DNA of 64,000 nt from Nitriliruptoraceae bacterium. Lineage in GTDB: Bacteria; Actinomycetota; Nitriliruptoria; Nitriliruptorales; Nitriliruptoraceae. The position numbers were made by a program, and so were the translations under genes. The first letter of the stretch is position 1. Every line of letters begins with the position of its first letter. This document shows positions 19,437 to 29,775 of the stretch, piece by piece. The notes under the pieces were generated by a model. That model saw only the letters and a program-made list of their open reading frames with translations. It searched no databases and was not told the DNA's origin. Location: contig JAFIEQ010000002.1 of assembly GCA_020832455.1 (NCBI GenBank), forward strand, positions 1 to 64,000, given 5' to 3'.

Positions 19437-20491
19437 CGCAGACCTCCCCCGCCCCCGTCAGCGCCCACGACGAGCACGTCGGCGAGCATCTGCTCGAGGT
19501 ACGTGACCTCGTCATGCACTTCCCGATCCGCGGCAGCGGTTTCCTGCGCCGGGTGGTCGGACAGGTGCAGGCCGTCAGTGGCGTCAGTCTCGACCTCGAT
19601 GCCGGCGAGACCCTCGGGGTCGTCGGCGAGTCCGGCTGCGGCAAGTCCACCACCGGCCGCGCGATCCTGCAGCTGCACACCCCGACCGCCGGCAGCGTGC
19701 GGTGGGAGGGCAAGGAGCTCACCGAGCTGCCGAAGCAGGAGATGCAGGCGGTCCGGCGCGACCTGCAGATCGTCTTCCAGGACCCCTACGCCTCGCTCAA
19801 CCCGAAGATGCCGGTCAACGACATCATCGCGGAGCCGCTGAAGGTCCACGGACGTTACAAGGACGGCGGGCCGGCCCGGGTGAAGGAGCTGCTCCAGCTC
19901 GTCGGGCTCAACCCGGAGCACGGCAACCGCTACCCCCACGAGTTCTCCGGCGGTCAGCGCCAGCGCATCGGCATCGCCCGGGCGCTCGCGCTGCAGCCCA
20001 AGGCCCTGATCCTCGACGAGCCGGTGTCGGCACTGGACGTCTCCGTGCAGGCCGGCATCATCAACCTGCTCGAGGACCTGCAGGACGAGTTCGGCCTGGC
20101 GTACGTCTTCATCGCCCACGACCTGTCGGTCGTGCGCCACATCTCCGACCGGGTCGCGGTGATGTACCTCGGCAAGGTCGTGGAGACCGGCGAGCGCGAT
20201 GAGATCTACCGCCGCCCCTCGCACCCCTACACGCAGGCCCTGCTGTCGGCCGCGCCGAGCGCGAACCCGGAGATCGAGGCCAAGCGGGAGCGCATCATCC
20301 TCGAAGGTGACGTCCCGAGCCCGGCCGACCCGCCGAGCGGGTGCCGGTTCCGGACCCGGTGCTGGAAGGCCGAGGAGATCTGCGCCACCGAGGAACCCGA
20401 GCTCGTCGACCGCGGCCAGGGCCACCCGGTGGCGTGCCACTTCGCCGAGGAGCTGCTCGAGGTCATCAACCCCGACGACGTCACCCCCTGA
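19433..20491 (+). CDS. ABC transporter ATP-binding protein, DppF-like
   Basis: [39 protein letters not shown]. Confidence 0.9.
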   Translation: MTQTSPAPVSAHDEHVGEHLLEVRDLVMHFPIRGSGFLRRVVGQVQAVSGVSLDLDAGETLGVVGESGCGKSTTGRAILQLHTPTAGSVRWEGKELTELPKQEMQAVRRDLQIVFQDPYASLNPKMPVNDIIAEPLKVHGRYKDGGPARVKELLQLVGLNPEHGNRYPHEFSGGQRQRIGIARALALQPKALILDEPVSALDVSVQAGIINLLEDLQDEFGLAYVFIAHDLSVVRHISDRVAVMYLGKVVETGERDEIYRRPSHPYTQALLSAAPSANPEIEAKRERIILEGDVPSPADPPSGCRFRTRCWKAEEICATEEPELVDRGQGHPVACHFAEELLEVINPDDVTP

Positions 20492-20511
20492 CCTCGGGGG
20501 CGACCCGATCT

Positions 20512-20612
20512 GCGCCTGTGGGCGACCCGATCAGCGCCTGTGGGCGTTCTGATCAGCGCCTGTGGGCGTTCTGATCAGCGCCTGTGGGCGTTCTGATCAG
20601 CGCCTGTGGGCG
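20512..20612. repeat. exact 22-bp period tandem repeat (about 5 units, core gcgcctgtgggcg)
   Basis: Core gcgcctgtgggcg begins at 20512, 20534, 20556, 20578 and 20600; unit gcgcctgtgggcgttctgatca. Confidence 0.9.
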
Positions 20613-21370
20613 ACGATGAGCGCGAAGTCCTCCGAGGACAGGCTGGCGCCGCCGACGAGCGCGCCGTCGACGTCCGGCAGCGCCATCAGCTCGCGGACGT
20701 TGCCGGGCTTGACGCTGCCCCCGTACTGGACCCGGATGCCGGCGGCGGTGTCCGCGTCGTAGATCGAGGCGAGCTCCGTGCGGACCGCGCCACACAGCTC
20801 CTGGGCGTCCTCGGGGAGCGCGGTGCGTCCGGTCCCGATGGCCCAGACCGGCTCGTAGGCGACGACCAGGGACTCCGGATCCGCGACCCGCACGCCCGCC
20901 AGCGACCCGCGCAGCTGCTCGGTGACCACCTCGACGGCGCGACCGGCTTCGCGTTCCTCGAGGGTCTCGCCGACGCAGAGGATGGGGCGCATCCCGTGGG
21001 ACTGGATCGCCTTGACCTTCGCGTTGACGACCTCGTCGGTCTCGCCGAACAGCGCCCGACGCTCCGAGTGGCCGGCGATGACGTAGCGCACGTCGAGCCG
21101 GGCCAGCATGGGGGCGGCGATCTCCCCGGTGAAGGCGCCCTCGTCCTCCGCGTGGCAGTTCTGGGCCCCCAACGCGATCGCGAGCTTGTCGGACTGGATC
21201 AGCGTCTGCAGCGATCGCAGCGAGATGAACGGCGGGCAGACCACGACCTCCTGCCCCTCGTAGTCCGCGCCGTCGAGGTGGTAGGCCAGCTTCTGGACGA
21301 GCTGGATGGCCTCGAGGTGGTCGCGGTGCATCTTCCAGTTGCCGGCGATGATCGGCGTACGGTCACTCAC
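20597..21370 (-). CDS. tpiA: triosephosphate isomerase
   Basis: [33 protein letters not shown] motifs. Confidence 0.97.
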   Translation of the reverse strand: MSDRTPIIAGNWKMHRDHLEAIQLVQKLAYHLDGADYEGQEVVVCPPFISLRSLQTLIQSDKLAIALGAQNCHAEDEGAFTGEIAAPMLARLDVRYVIAGHSERRALFGETDEVVNAKVKAIQSHGMRPILCVGETLEEREAGRAVEVVTEQLRGSLAGVRVADPESLVVAYEPVWAIGTGRTALPEDAQELCGAVRTELASIYDADTAAGIRVQYGGSVKPGNVRELMALPDVDGALVGGASLSSEDFALIVAHRR

Positions 21371-21442
21371 AACGTGGTCCTTGGTGGTCGGGACGTTCCG
21401 ACGCGCGGGGCGCGGGTGGGGCGATCGTGGGTGGGGCGGCGG

Positions 21443-22633
21443 TCAGCGGCGCAACGCGGCGACGCCGGGCAGGTCCTTGCCCTCGAGCAGTTCGAGCGAG
21501 GCGCCGCCGCCGGTCGACACGTGGTCGACGCGGTCGTCGAGACCGAAGCTGCGGATGGCGGCGGCCGAGTCCCCACCACCGACGACGCTGAACCCGCTGG
21601 TGGAGGCCATGGCCTCCGCCACGGTCCGGGTCCCGGCGGCGAAGCTCGCCCACTCGAACACGCCCATCGGGCCGTTCCAGAAGATGCTGCCGGCGCCGCG
21701 GATGGCCTCCGCGTATGCCTCCGCGGTCCGCGGGCCGACGTCCAGGCCGAGCTGATCGGCGGGCATCTGGTCGACGTCCACGGTCGAGGCAGCCGCGTCC
21801 TCGGCGAACTCGGGGGCGACCACGACGTCGGTCGGCAACAGCACCTCGACCCCGCGACCCCGGGCCCGTTGCACGAGCTCACGGACCGTGTCGACCTGGT
21901 CGGCCTCCACGCGGGAGCCGCCGACCTCGTGACCCTCGGCGACGAGGAAGGTGAACGCCATGGCGCCGCCGACCGCGATGGCGTCGACGCGCTGCAGCAG
22001 GTTCTCGAGCACGGTGAGCTTGTCGCTCACCTTCGCGCCCCCGAGCACCGCGACGTAGGGGTGCCGTGGGTCGGTGAGCAGGCCACCGAGCACCTCGAGC
22101 TCACGGGCCAGCAGCCGCCCGGCGTAGCCGGGCAGGCGGGCCGGGACCCCGGAGATCGAGGCGTGCGCGCGGTGGGACGCCCCGAAGGCGTCGTCCACGT
22201 AGACGTCCGCCAACGCGGCCAGCGCGTCGGCGAAGGCGTCGTCGTTGGCGGTCTCCCCCGCGTCCCAGCGCAGGTTCTCCAGCAGGAGGACCTCACCGGG
22301 CGCGAGCGCGTCCGCGCGGGCGCGCGCATCCTCGCCGACGACGTCGCTGGCCTGGTGCACCGGCCGCTCGAGCAGGTCGCCGAGCAGGGCCGCGACCGGC
22401 GCCATGGACGACGCCGGGTCCGGGGTGCCCTTGGGACGCCCCAGGTGCGAGGCGACCACGACGGAGGCGCCCTGCGCGAGCAGGTGCTCGATCGTGTCGA
22501 CCGACGAGCGCACCCGGAGGTCGTCGCCGACCTGACCGTCCCGCAAGGGTACGTTCAGGTCGGCCCGAACGAACACCTGCCGGCCCGAGGCGTCCAGGTC
22601 GTCGAGCGTCGGAACGCCGTCGAGCAGACTCAC
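21443..22633 (-). CDS. pgk: phosphoglycerate kinase
   Basis: VFVRADLNVPL, ASHLGRPKG, NGPMGVFE; GTG start at 22633 overlapping the gapA stop. Confidence 0.96.
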   Translation of the reverse strand: MSLLDGVPTLDDLDASGRQVFVRADLNVPLRDGQVGDDLRVRSSVDTIEHLLAQGASVVVASHLGRPKGTPDPASSMAPVAALLGDLLERPVHQASDVVGEDARARADALAPGEVLLLENLRWDAGETANDDAFADALAALADVYVDDAFGASHRAHASISGVPARLPGYAGRLLARELEVLGGLLTDPRHPYVAVLGGAKVSDKLTVLENLLQRVDAIAVGGAMAFTFLVAEGHEVGGSRVEADQVDTVRELVQRARGRGVEVLLPTDVVVAPEFAEDAAASTVDVDQMPADQLGLDVGPRTAEAYAEAIRGAGSIFWNGPMGVFEWASFAAGTRTVAEAMASTSGFSVVGGGDSAAAIRSFGLDDRVDHVSTGGGASLELLEGKDLPGVAALRR

Positions 22634-23631
22634 AGCTTGTCGCCCACGAACTTGGTGAAGTCGGCCAGCCGCGTGGAGTAGCCCATCTCGTTGTCGTACC
22701 AGCCGAGCACCTTCACCATGCGACCCGCGGCGATGGTCGCCAAGCCGTCGAAGATGCACGAGTGCGGGTTGCCGATGATGTCGACGGACACGATCGGGTC
22801 CTCGGTGTACTCGAGCACGCCCTGCAGGGGCCCGTCCGCAGCGGCCTTGAGCGCGGCGTTGAGCTCCTCCTTGGTGACCTCCTGCGACAGCAGCAGCGTC
22901 AGGTCCGTGGCGGAGCCCGACGGGACCGGCACGCGCATGGCGTAGCCGTCGAGGCGGCCCTCCATGGCGGGCAGCGCGAGCGACGCGGCCTTGGCCGCAC
23001 CGGTCGTGGTCGGGATCATCGACACCGCGGCGGCGCGGGCGCGACGTGGGTCCTTGTGCGGCGCGTCGTGGATGCGCTGGTCACCGGTGTAGGCGTGGAT
23101 CGTGGTCATCAGACCCTGCTCGATCCCGAACGCCTCGTGGATGACCTTGGCCATCGGGACGACAGAGTTGGTCGTGCAGGAGGCCATGGAGACGACGTCA
23201 TGGGTCGCCGGGTCGTACTCGTCCTCGTTGGCGCCCATGACGATGGTCTTGTCCTCGTCGGTCGCCGGGGCGGAGATGACGACCTTCTTGGCACCGGCCT
23301 CGAGGTGCTTGGCCGCCGCGTCGCGCTTGGTGAAGAACCCGGTCGACTCGACCACGATGTCGATGTCCATGTCCGACCACGGCAGCGCCGCCGGGTCGCG
23401 CTCGGACAGGACGGTGAGCCGGTCACCGTTGATGATCAGGTCGCCGTCGACCTCGACGGTGCCGTCGAAGCGACCGTGCACGCTGTCGTACTTCAGCAGC
23501 AGGGCGAGCGCCCCGGTGTCGGTGAGGTCGTTGACCGCGACGATGTCGATGTCGATGCCCTGCGCGTACTTGGCGCGCAGGAAGTTCCGGCCGATACGGC
23601 CGAACCCGTTGATGGCCACGCGGACGGTCAT
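22630..23631 (-). CDS. gapA: glyceraldehyde-3-phosphate dehydrogenase
   Basis: RVAINGFGRIGRN, SMASCTTNSVVPMAK. Confidence 0.97.
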   Translation of the reverse strand: MTVRVAINGFGRIGRNFLRAKYAQGIDIDIVAVNDLTDTGALALLLKYDSVHGRFDGTVEVDGDLIINGDRLTVLSERDPAALPWSDMDIDIVVESTGFFTKRDAAAKHLEAGAKKVVISAPATDEDKTIVMGANEDEYDPATHDVVSMASCTTNSVVPMAKVIHEAFGIEQGLMTTIHAYTGDQRIHDAPHKDPRRARAAAVSMIPTTTGAAKAASLALPAMEGRLDGYAMRVPVPSGSATDLTLLLSQEVTKEELNAALKAAADGPLQGVLEYTEDPIVSVDIIGNPHSCIFDGLATIAAGRMVKVLGWYDNEMGYSTRLADFTKFVGDKL

Positions 23632-23735
23632 GGAGCCTCCTGGCTGTGGTGGGAACGTGGTGGAAGGGTCGTGCTCGAAGGTCTGGTGCGCGTCGAGCGC
23701 TCGCCGCGGACACTATCACCGGCCTCCGACCGCGG

Positions 23736-24698
23736 TCAGGGGCTCTCGGCCTCCCCTTCGTCCGTAGCGGCAGGGGGATCGGCCGCCAACTCCTCGAGCC
23801 GCCGCAGGCGGCGGTGGACGGCCGACTTGCCGACGCCCGGGTGCAGCAGTGCGCCGAGCTCGCTGAGGCTCGCCTCCGGGTTCGCGAGCCGCACGAGCGC
23901 GACATCGCGCAACTCCTCGGGCAACCCATCCCACCCGTGCGCCGCGATGGCGGTCTCCACCGCGCGGACCTGCACCGCCGCCGCCTCGATGGAGCGGCGC
24001 AGGTTCGCGTTGTCCGCGTTGGCCAGGCGGTTGGCCTCCGCGCGCAGCTGCCGACGCAGACGGCGGTCATCGAAGGCGAGGAACGCCTGGCTCGCGCCCA
24101 GCGTCGCCAGCAGTCGACCGATGGACTCCCCCGACTTGATCACGACCCGGCGTCGGTCCCCGTCCACGTGGCTGGCGCGGACACCGAGGGCCTCCGCCAA
24201 CAGTGCCACCAGGCCGTCCGCGACCCCGGCACCGTCGACGGGCATCTCCAGGTGCGGGTCGCGACCGGGCGGGGAGATCGTCGCGGAGGCCAGCACGACC
24301 CCTCGCAGGTAGGACAACCCGGTCACCTCGTCGAGGTCGACGGGCAGGGCATCGGTCGGGAACCCCCGGGCATCGAGCAGCCCGAGCTGCTGGCCGAGGG
24401 GGGCGGCCTGCACGACCACCAGCCCGTAGGTGGTCCGCTGACGGACCCCGGACGGCGACCAGACGACCAGCTGTGGCCGCCGACCGAAGCAGTCCACGAG
24501 CCAGCGGTGGGCGCGGCGGACGACCGCGCCCGAGCCCGTGCGCAGCTGCAATCGAGGTCCGAGCTCCGCCGTGTCACGGTGCCAGCTGCCCGCGCCCCGC
24601 AGCAGCCCGCTGAGCTCCGCGCGGCGTTCCGGGTCGGTCGCCACCTCGACCCGGGCCAGTTCCTGGCGGACGCCCGCCGTGAAGCCCGGCGGCTCCAT
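23736..24698 (-). CDS. whiA: DNA-binding protein WhiA
   Basis: LAGLIDADG-like plus C-terminal HTH (LRDVALVRLANPEASLSELGALLHPGVGKSAVHRRLRRLEELA); position in the whiA-yvcK-rapZ cluster. Confidence 0.93.
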   Translation of the reverse strand: MEPPGFTAGVRQELARVEVATDPERRAELSGLLRGAGSWHRDTAELGPRLQLRTGSGAVVRRAHRWLVDCFGRRPQLVVWSPSGVRQRTTYGLVVVQAAPLGQQLGLLDARGFPTDALPVDLDEVTGLSYLRGVVLASATISPPGRDPHLEMPVDGAGVADGLVALLAEALGVRASHVDGDRRRVVIKSGESIGRLLATLGASQAFLAFDDRRLRRQLRAEANRLANADNANLRRSIEAAAVQVRAVETAIAAHGWDGLPEELRDVALVRLANPEASLSELGALLHPGVGKSAVHRRLRRLEELAADPPAATDEGEAESP

Positions 24699-25645
24699 CA
24701 GGGGCTCACCAGCGCGGTGAGGGCGTGGGCGAGCTTGGCCGGGTCGTGCCCGTCCGCGCCATCGAGCAGGTCGGCCACGATCAGCTGCGTCATGCGACGG
24801 CCGACCGCCGTCGCATCGACCGGCAGCGGTGCGCCCTGTCCGCTGGGTGAGTCGCCGCCGTGGGCGAGCACCGCATCGAGCTGCAGCCCCGGCACGTGGG
24901 CCGTCAGGGCGTCGAGGTGGTCGACGAGCCCCATCCCCTCGGTCTCCCCCGGTTGCTCACGCAGGTTGGCCACGTAGACGATCGGTGCCGAGGACGCCGC
25001 CAGCCCGGCGGTCACCCCCGGGACCAGCAGGTTGGGGATGAGGCTGGTGTAGAGCGACCCCGGGCCGAGCACGATCAGTTCCGCCTCGGCCAGGGCGTCG
25101 ACGACCCCGGGCGTGACCAGCGGGTCGTCGGGGTCGAGCCAGACCTGCTGCAACCGCGGCGTGGCCGCGACTGCGACCTGCCCGGTGACGGCCCCCTCCG
25201 CGGTCCGAGCGCGCAAGGTCACGGGGGTCTCGGTGCACGGCAGCACCCGACCCGGGCACGCGAGCAGGGCGCAGAGCCGGTCGAGCGCGGTGACCAGGTC
25301 ACCCGCGGCGAGGTCCTGCATCGCGATCAGCACGAGGTTGCCGAGGCTGTGCCCGGCGAGCTCGCCCCGATGGAAGCGGTAGCCGATGACCTCGGCGACG
25401 TCGTGGCGCCGGGCCATCGCCGTCAACGCCATCCGCAGGTCACCGGGTGGGAGCACGTCGAGGTCGCGACGCAGCCGTCCGGAGGACCCGCCATCGTCCG
25501 CGACCGTGACGACCGCGGTCGTGTGCTCGGCCAGCCGCGTGCAGGCGCGCAGCGAGCGCGCCAGGCCGTGGCCACCCCCGAGCGCCACCGCCGCACCGAT
25601 GGCCGCGGACGACGGCGGGTCCACCGCGGACCCCGATGCGCTCAC
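24698..25645 (-). CDS. gluconeogenesis factor / CofD-like YvcK family protein
   Basis: ALGGGHGLARSLRACTRLAEHTTAVVTVADDGGSSGRLR. Confidence 0.93.
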   Translation of the reverse strand: MSASGSAVDPPSSAAIGAAVALGGGHGLARSLRACTRLAEHTTAVVTVADDGGSSGRLRRDLDVLPPGDLRMALTAMARRHDVAEVIGYRFHRGELAGHSLGNLVLIAMQDLAAGDLVTALDRLCALLACPGRVLPCTETPVTLRARTAEGAVTGQVAVAATPRLQQVWLDPDDPLVTPGVVDALAEAELIVLGPGSLYTSLIPNLLVPGVTAGLAASSAPIVYVANLREQPGETEGMGLVDHLDALTAHVPGLQLDAVLAHGGDSPSGQGAPLPVDATAVGRRMTQLIVADLLDGADGHDPAKLAHALTALVSP

Positions 25646-26556
25646 TCCGCACCCAGGTCGCGGTGCACGACGGCGACCGGCAGGTCGAACGAGGTCGCCA
25701 GGTGGCGACCGATGCGATCCGAGATGGCCACGGAGCGGTGCTTGCCCCCCGTGCAGCCGATCCCGATGGTCAGGTAGCGCTTGCCCTCGGTGACGTAGCC
25801 GGGCACGGCGACGTCCAGGAGGTGCTCCAGCGCGGAGACGAACGGCTCCGTCGCGGGCTGACCGAACACGTAGTCGCGGACGGGGGCGTCCTTGCCGCTG
25901 TAGGGCCGCAGCTCCTCGACCCAGTGCGGGTTCGGCAGGAACCGCACGTCGAACAACAGGTCGGCGTCCCTCGGCGTGCCGTGCTTGAAGCCGAACGAGA
26001 CCACGGACACCCGCAGCTGCGAGGCGCCCGGGTCGTCGACGGCCGCCAGGACCTTGTCACGCAGCTCGTGGACGTTGAGGTCCGAGGTGTCGACGATGAG
26101 GTCGGCGAGCCCGCGCAGCTCCGTGAGCTGCTCGCGTTCGGCCCGGATCCCCGACAGCACGCCCCCGTCGGTGTCCGCCGGGTGCCGCCGACGGGTCTCC
26201 TCGAAGCGACGGACCAGCGCCTCCTCGTCGGCCTCGAGGAACAGCACCCGCACGTCCGCCTCGGAGCGGCGCAGATCGCGCACCGTGTCGACGAGCGCGC
26301 TGAAGAACTCCCGGCCGCGGACATCGGCGACGACGGCCAGCCGGGTGACCGAGGATCCGGGGGCGAAGGCGAGCTCCGTGACCCGGTCGATGAGCGTCGG
26401 CGGGAGGTTGTCGATCACGAACCAGCCGAGGTCCTCGACCGCGTTCGAGGCCGTGGAACGCCCTGCGCCGGACAGCCCGGTGATGACCAGGATGCGTGGC
26501 CTGGCCTCCTCGACCGAGCTCACCTCGCCGCCGAGCGGAGTTGGCCGATCGCTCAC
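25642..26556 (-). CDS. rapZ: RNase adapter protein RapZ (P-loop, YvcJ family)
   Basis: GTG 26556 in ORF 25642..27684; VITGLSGAGRSTASNAVEDLGWFVIDNLP; SFGFKHG; IGCTGGKHRSVAI. Confidence 0.93.
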   Translation of the reverse strand: MSDRPTPLGGEVSSVEEARPRILVITGLSGAGRSTASNAVEDLGWFVIDNLPPTLIDRVTELAFAPGSSVTRLAVVADVRGREFFSALVDTVRDLRRSEADVRVLFLEADEEALVRRFEETRRRHPADTDGGVLSGIRAEREQLTELRGLADLIVDTSDLNVHELRDKVLAAVDDPGASQLRVSVVSFGFKHGTPRDADLLFDVRFLPNPHWVEELRPYSGKDAPVRDYVFGQPATEPFVSALEHLLDVAVPGYVTEGKRYLTIGIGCTGGKHRSVAISDRIGRHLATSFDLPVAVVHRDLGAE

Positions 26557-26609
26557 TGCTGGCCGTTGTGTGTGTGCTGGGTGGGGTGCTCGTTGTGGGG
26601 CGCCTCGGG

Positions 26610-28544
26610 TCACCGGGGGGCGCGTCGGGCCTGCTCGGCCGCCTGCAGGTGCTCGTGCACGGTGCGTGCCAGCGTAGAGGACACCCCCGGCACGCCGGCC
26701 AGGTCCTCGACGCTGGCCCGGCGCAACGCGGCGAGCGAGCCGAACCGGGTCAGCAGTGCCTGACGTCGGGTCGGCCCGATGCCGGGCACGTCGTCCAGCG
26801 CCGAGTGCTGCACGTCCGCACGCCGACGGGTGCGCTGGTAGGAGACCGCGAAGCGGTGGGCCTCGTCCCGGACGCGCTGGACGAGGAACAGCGCCTCGCT
26901 GCCCCGGGGCAGGACGACCGGCCGACGTTCCCCGGGCTTCCACAGCTCCTCGAACCGCTTGGCGAGCCCGACGAAGGCGACATCGTCCGTGGGCAGGTCC
27001 GCGACGCCCTCCAGCGCCGCGTTCAACTGCCCCACGCCCCCGTCGATGATGACCAGGTTCGGGGGGTAGGCGAAGCGGGCCTCGCCGTCCGCCTCGCGTT
27101 CCGCGATCGGGCGGGCCCGTTCCTCGGCCAGCCGCGTGAAGCGACGCCGCAGGACCTCGCGCATGGCCGCGTAGTCGTCGTTGGTGTCGACGCTGAGCTT
27201 GAACCGCCGGTAGTCGCGCTTGCGCGGCAGGCCGTCCTCGAACACCACCATCGAGCCGACCACCCCGGTGCCGCCGAGGTGCGAGATGTCGTAGCACTCG
27301 ATGCGCAGCAGCGCCTCGTCCAGATCCAGGGCCTCCTGGAGCTCCTTGAGCGCCCGGGTCCGGCTGTCGAAGTCGCTCGCGCGTTTCAGGCGGGTGCGCT
27401 GGAAGGACTCGGCCGCGTTCTGTTCCACCGTGGCGAGGAAGTGTCGCTTGGCGCCGCGCTGGGGCACCCGGAACTGCACGTGCTGGATCGGGCGGCCCCG
27501 CTCCCCCGACCGCGAGGACCGGCGCTGCTCGGCGAGCAGCAGCGACAGCGCCTCGTGATCGTCCGGCAGCTCCGGGACCAGGACGACCGGCGGCACCTCG
27601 TCGTCGCGTTCGGCGTACAGCTGCAACACGAACGAGGTCAGCAGCGCCGGGGTGGTCAGCGGCTCGACCTTGTCCACCGACCATCCCTTGCGCCCGACGA
27701 GCCGTCCTCGGCGCACGAAGAAGGCCTGGACGGCCGCCTCGAGCTCGTCCTCGTGGACGGCGATCGCGTCGAAGTCCTCCTCGTGCTCCGCGACGACCTG
27801 CTGCTTCTCCATCGCCCGCTGCGCTGCGAACAGCTGATCGCGCAACCGCGCCGCCGCCTCGAAGTTCAGTTCGCTCGCCGCGCCCGCCATGTCCGCTTCC
27901 AGGCGGGCCACCACGGGTTCGGTGTCACCGTCGAGGAAGGCCGCCAGACCATCGACCAGCGCACGGTGCTCCTCGGGTGTCACCTCGCCGGTGCAGGGCG
28001 CCGCGCAACGATCGATGTGGAACAGCAGGCAGGGTCGGCCGGTCCGTGCCGCCCGGTCGTAGACGCCCTGGGAACAGGTGCGGACCGGGAACACCCGCTG
28101 GAGCAGGTCGAGCGTCTCGCGGATGGCGTAGGCGTGGGCGTAGGGCCCGAACCGTCGGTCTCCCTTGGCCACGTCCGTGCGGGACACCCGCGCCCGCGGG
28201 ACCGGCTCCGAGGTGGTCAGCACCAGGTACGGGTAGGACTTGTCGTCGCGGTAGCGCACGTTGTAGCGCGGACGGTGGCGTTGGATGAGCGTGTACTCGA
28301 GGTGCAACGCCTCCACCTCGGAGTCGACCACGATCCACTCGACCGCACGTGCCGCCTCCAGCATCGCCCGCGTCCGCGGCGCGATGCCGGCGAACCCCTG
28401 GAAGTAGTTCGCCAGGCGCGAGCGCAGGCTCTTCGCCTTGCCCACGTAGACGACCCGTCCGTCCCGGTCACGGAACAGGTAGCACCCCGGGGACTCGGGG
28501 ATCGAGCCCGGTTCGGGTCGGAAGCTCGCGGCGGGGTTGCGCAT
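26610..28544 (-). CDS. uvrC: excinuclease ABC subunit C
   Basis: GIY-YIG-type N-terminus (PGCYLFRDRDGRVVYVGKAKSLRSRL), UvrC RNase H and HhH region. Confidence 0.96.
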   Translation of the reverse strand: MRNPAASFRPEPGSIPESPGCYLFRDRDGRVVYVGKAKSLRSRLANYFQGFAGIAPRTRAMLEAARAVEWIVVDSEVEALHLEYTLIQRHRPRYNVRYRDDKSYPYLVLTTSEPVPRARVSRTDVAKGDRRFGPYAHAYAIRETLDLLQRVFPVRTCSQGVYDRAARTGRPCLLFHIDRCAAPCTGEVTPEEHRALVDGLAAFLDGDTEPVVARLEADMAGAASELNFEAAARLRDQLFAAQRAMEKQQVVAEHEEDFDAIAVHEDELEAAVQAFFVRRGRLVGRKGWSVDKVEPLTTPALLTSFVLQLYAERDDEVPPVVLVPELPDDHEALSLLLAEQRRSSRSGERGRPIQHVQFRVPQRGAKRHFLATVEQNAAESFQRTRLKRASDFDSRTRALKELQEALDLDEALLRIECYDISHLGGTGVVGSMVVFEDGLPRKRDYRRFKLSVDTNDDYAAMREVLRRRFTRLAEERARPIAEREADGEARFAYPPNLVIIDGGVGQLNAALEGVADLPTDDVAFVGLAKRFEELWKPGERRPVVLPRGSEALFLVQRVRDEAHRFAVSYQRTRRRADVQHSALDDVPGIGPTRRQALLTRFGSLAALRRASVEDLAGVPGVSSTLARTVHEHLQAAEQARRAPR

Positions 28545-28615
28545 CGACCCGAGCGTACTTGCTCCCCCTAGGCTCCCCTCCTGGTCGAACTGGGGTCCAG
28601 GCAGTGCATCGTCCG

Positions 28616-29731
28616 GTGTGGGAAGGGTTCGACGTGACCTCGTTCGCGCAATCGACCGCCGTCTGCGGCGACGACGAGGGTCTCGCCTCCAACTGGCTGT
28701 GTGAACTGGTCCTGGAGCAGACCGGCAACGAGCTGCTCGCCCGGGTGAGCGGATTCGGTACCACGCTGATCCGGGTCGTGATCATCCTCGTGGTCGCCTT
28801 CCTGGTCAGCCGCCTGCTGCGCCGGTTGGTGACGCGTTTCGCGGACCGCATGGAGGGGCGGATCGAGGATCGACTCGGGAAGCTGGAGGACAGTCAGAAG
28901 TTCCGCATCCGGCGGTTCCAGCGGCTGCAGGCCATCGTCGGGGTCCTGCGCGGTGCGATCGCGGTGCTGGTCTGGCTGACCGCGTTGCTCATGGTCGTCT
29001 CGACGCTGGGCTTCCCGCTGCAGCCGTTGCTCGCCGGCGCCGGTCTGGCCGGCATCGTGCTCGGCTTCGGGGCGCAGCAGCTCGTGCGGGACATCCTCGC
29101 GGGCATCGCCATGCTGATCGAGGACCAGTACGGCGTGGGCGACTGGATCGAGGTCGACGGCAAGTTCGGCCTCGTGGAACGGGTGGGGCTCCGGACCTCC
29201 AGCTTCCGGGACATCGACGGGGTGCTCCACCACGTGCTCAACGGCTACATCCAGCGCGTCGGGAACCTGTCACAGGAGTGGGCGCGCGCCACCTTCGACG
29301 TCCCCGTGTCCTTGGATGCCGACCTGCTCGCCGCCAAGCAGGTCATCTACGACGTCGCCAACGAGCTCGCCGCGGATCCGGTCTGGGGTCCGGACATCAT
29401 CTCCGCACCGGAGATCTGGGGCGTGCAGGAGTTCGGGCCCGAGGGCATCAAGGTCCGGCTGGTGATCCCGACCAAGCCGATGGTGAACTTCGATGTCACC
29501 CGGCAGTTGCGTGAGCGCATGAAGCTCGCCTTCGACGCCCACGGCATCCGCATGCCGGCCCAGCAGGTCGACCTCGGTGGGATGCGCACGGGCTTCCCGG
29601 TGGCCACCGCCCCCGTCCACGAACGCGGCCGGTACGAGGCCGACCCGCAGGCCGTGGCCGACGGCACCTCACCCCGCGACATGACCGACGAACTGCGCAT
29701 CCAGCGAGGTGGGCAGGCCCGGCCGGACTGA
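28616..29731 (+). CDS. mechanosensitive ion channel (MscS family)
   Basis: GFGAQQLVRDILAGIAMLIEDQYGVGDWIEVDGKFGLVERVGLRTSSFRDIDG. Confidence 0.9.
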   Translation: MWEGFDVTSFAQSTAVCGDDEGLASNWLCELVLEQTGNELLARVSGFGTTLIRVVIILVVAFLVSRLLRRLVTRFADRMEGRIEDRLGKLEDSQKFRIRRFQRLQAIVGVLRGAIAVLVWLTALLMVVSTLGFPLQPLLAGAGLAGIVLGFGAQQLVRDILAGIAMLIEDQYGVGDWIEVDGKFGLVERVGLRTSSFRDIDGVLHHVLNGYIQRVGNLSQEWARATFDVPVSLDADLLAAKQVIYDVANELAADPVWGPDIISAPEIWGVQEFGPEGIKVRLVIPTKPMVNFDVTRQLRERMKLAFDAHGIRMPAQQVDLGGMRTGFPVATAPVHERGRYEADPQAVADGTSPRDMTDELRIQRGGQARPD

Positions 29732-29775
29732 GGCGACACCGGTGATCCACGGCGTGCGCCGGGTGCAGCTACGCC

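Noticed and set aside
20512-20612. 22-bp tandem repeats as a CRISPR array
   Set aside because: Spacers are nearly identical 9-bp sequences; a plain tandem repeat.
20606-24312. Plus-strand ORFs 20606..22681 and 22762..24312
   Set aside because: Antisense to tpiA, pgk, gapA and whiA; composition typical of GC shadow frames.
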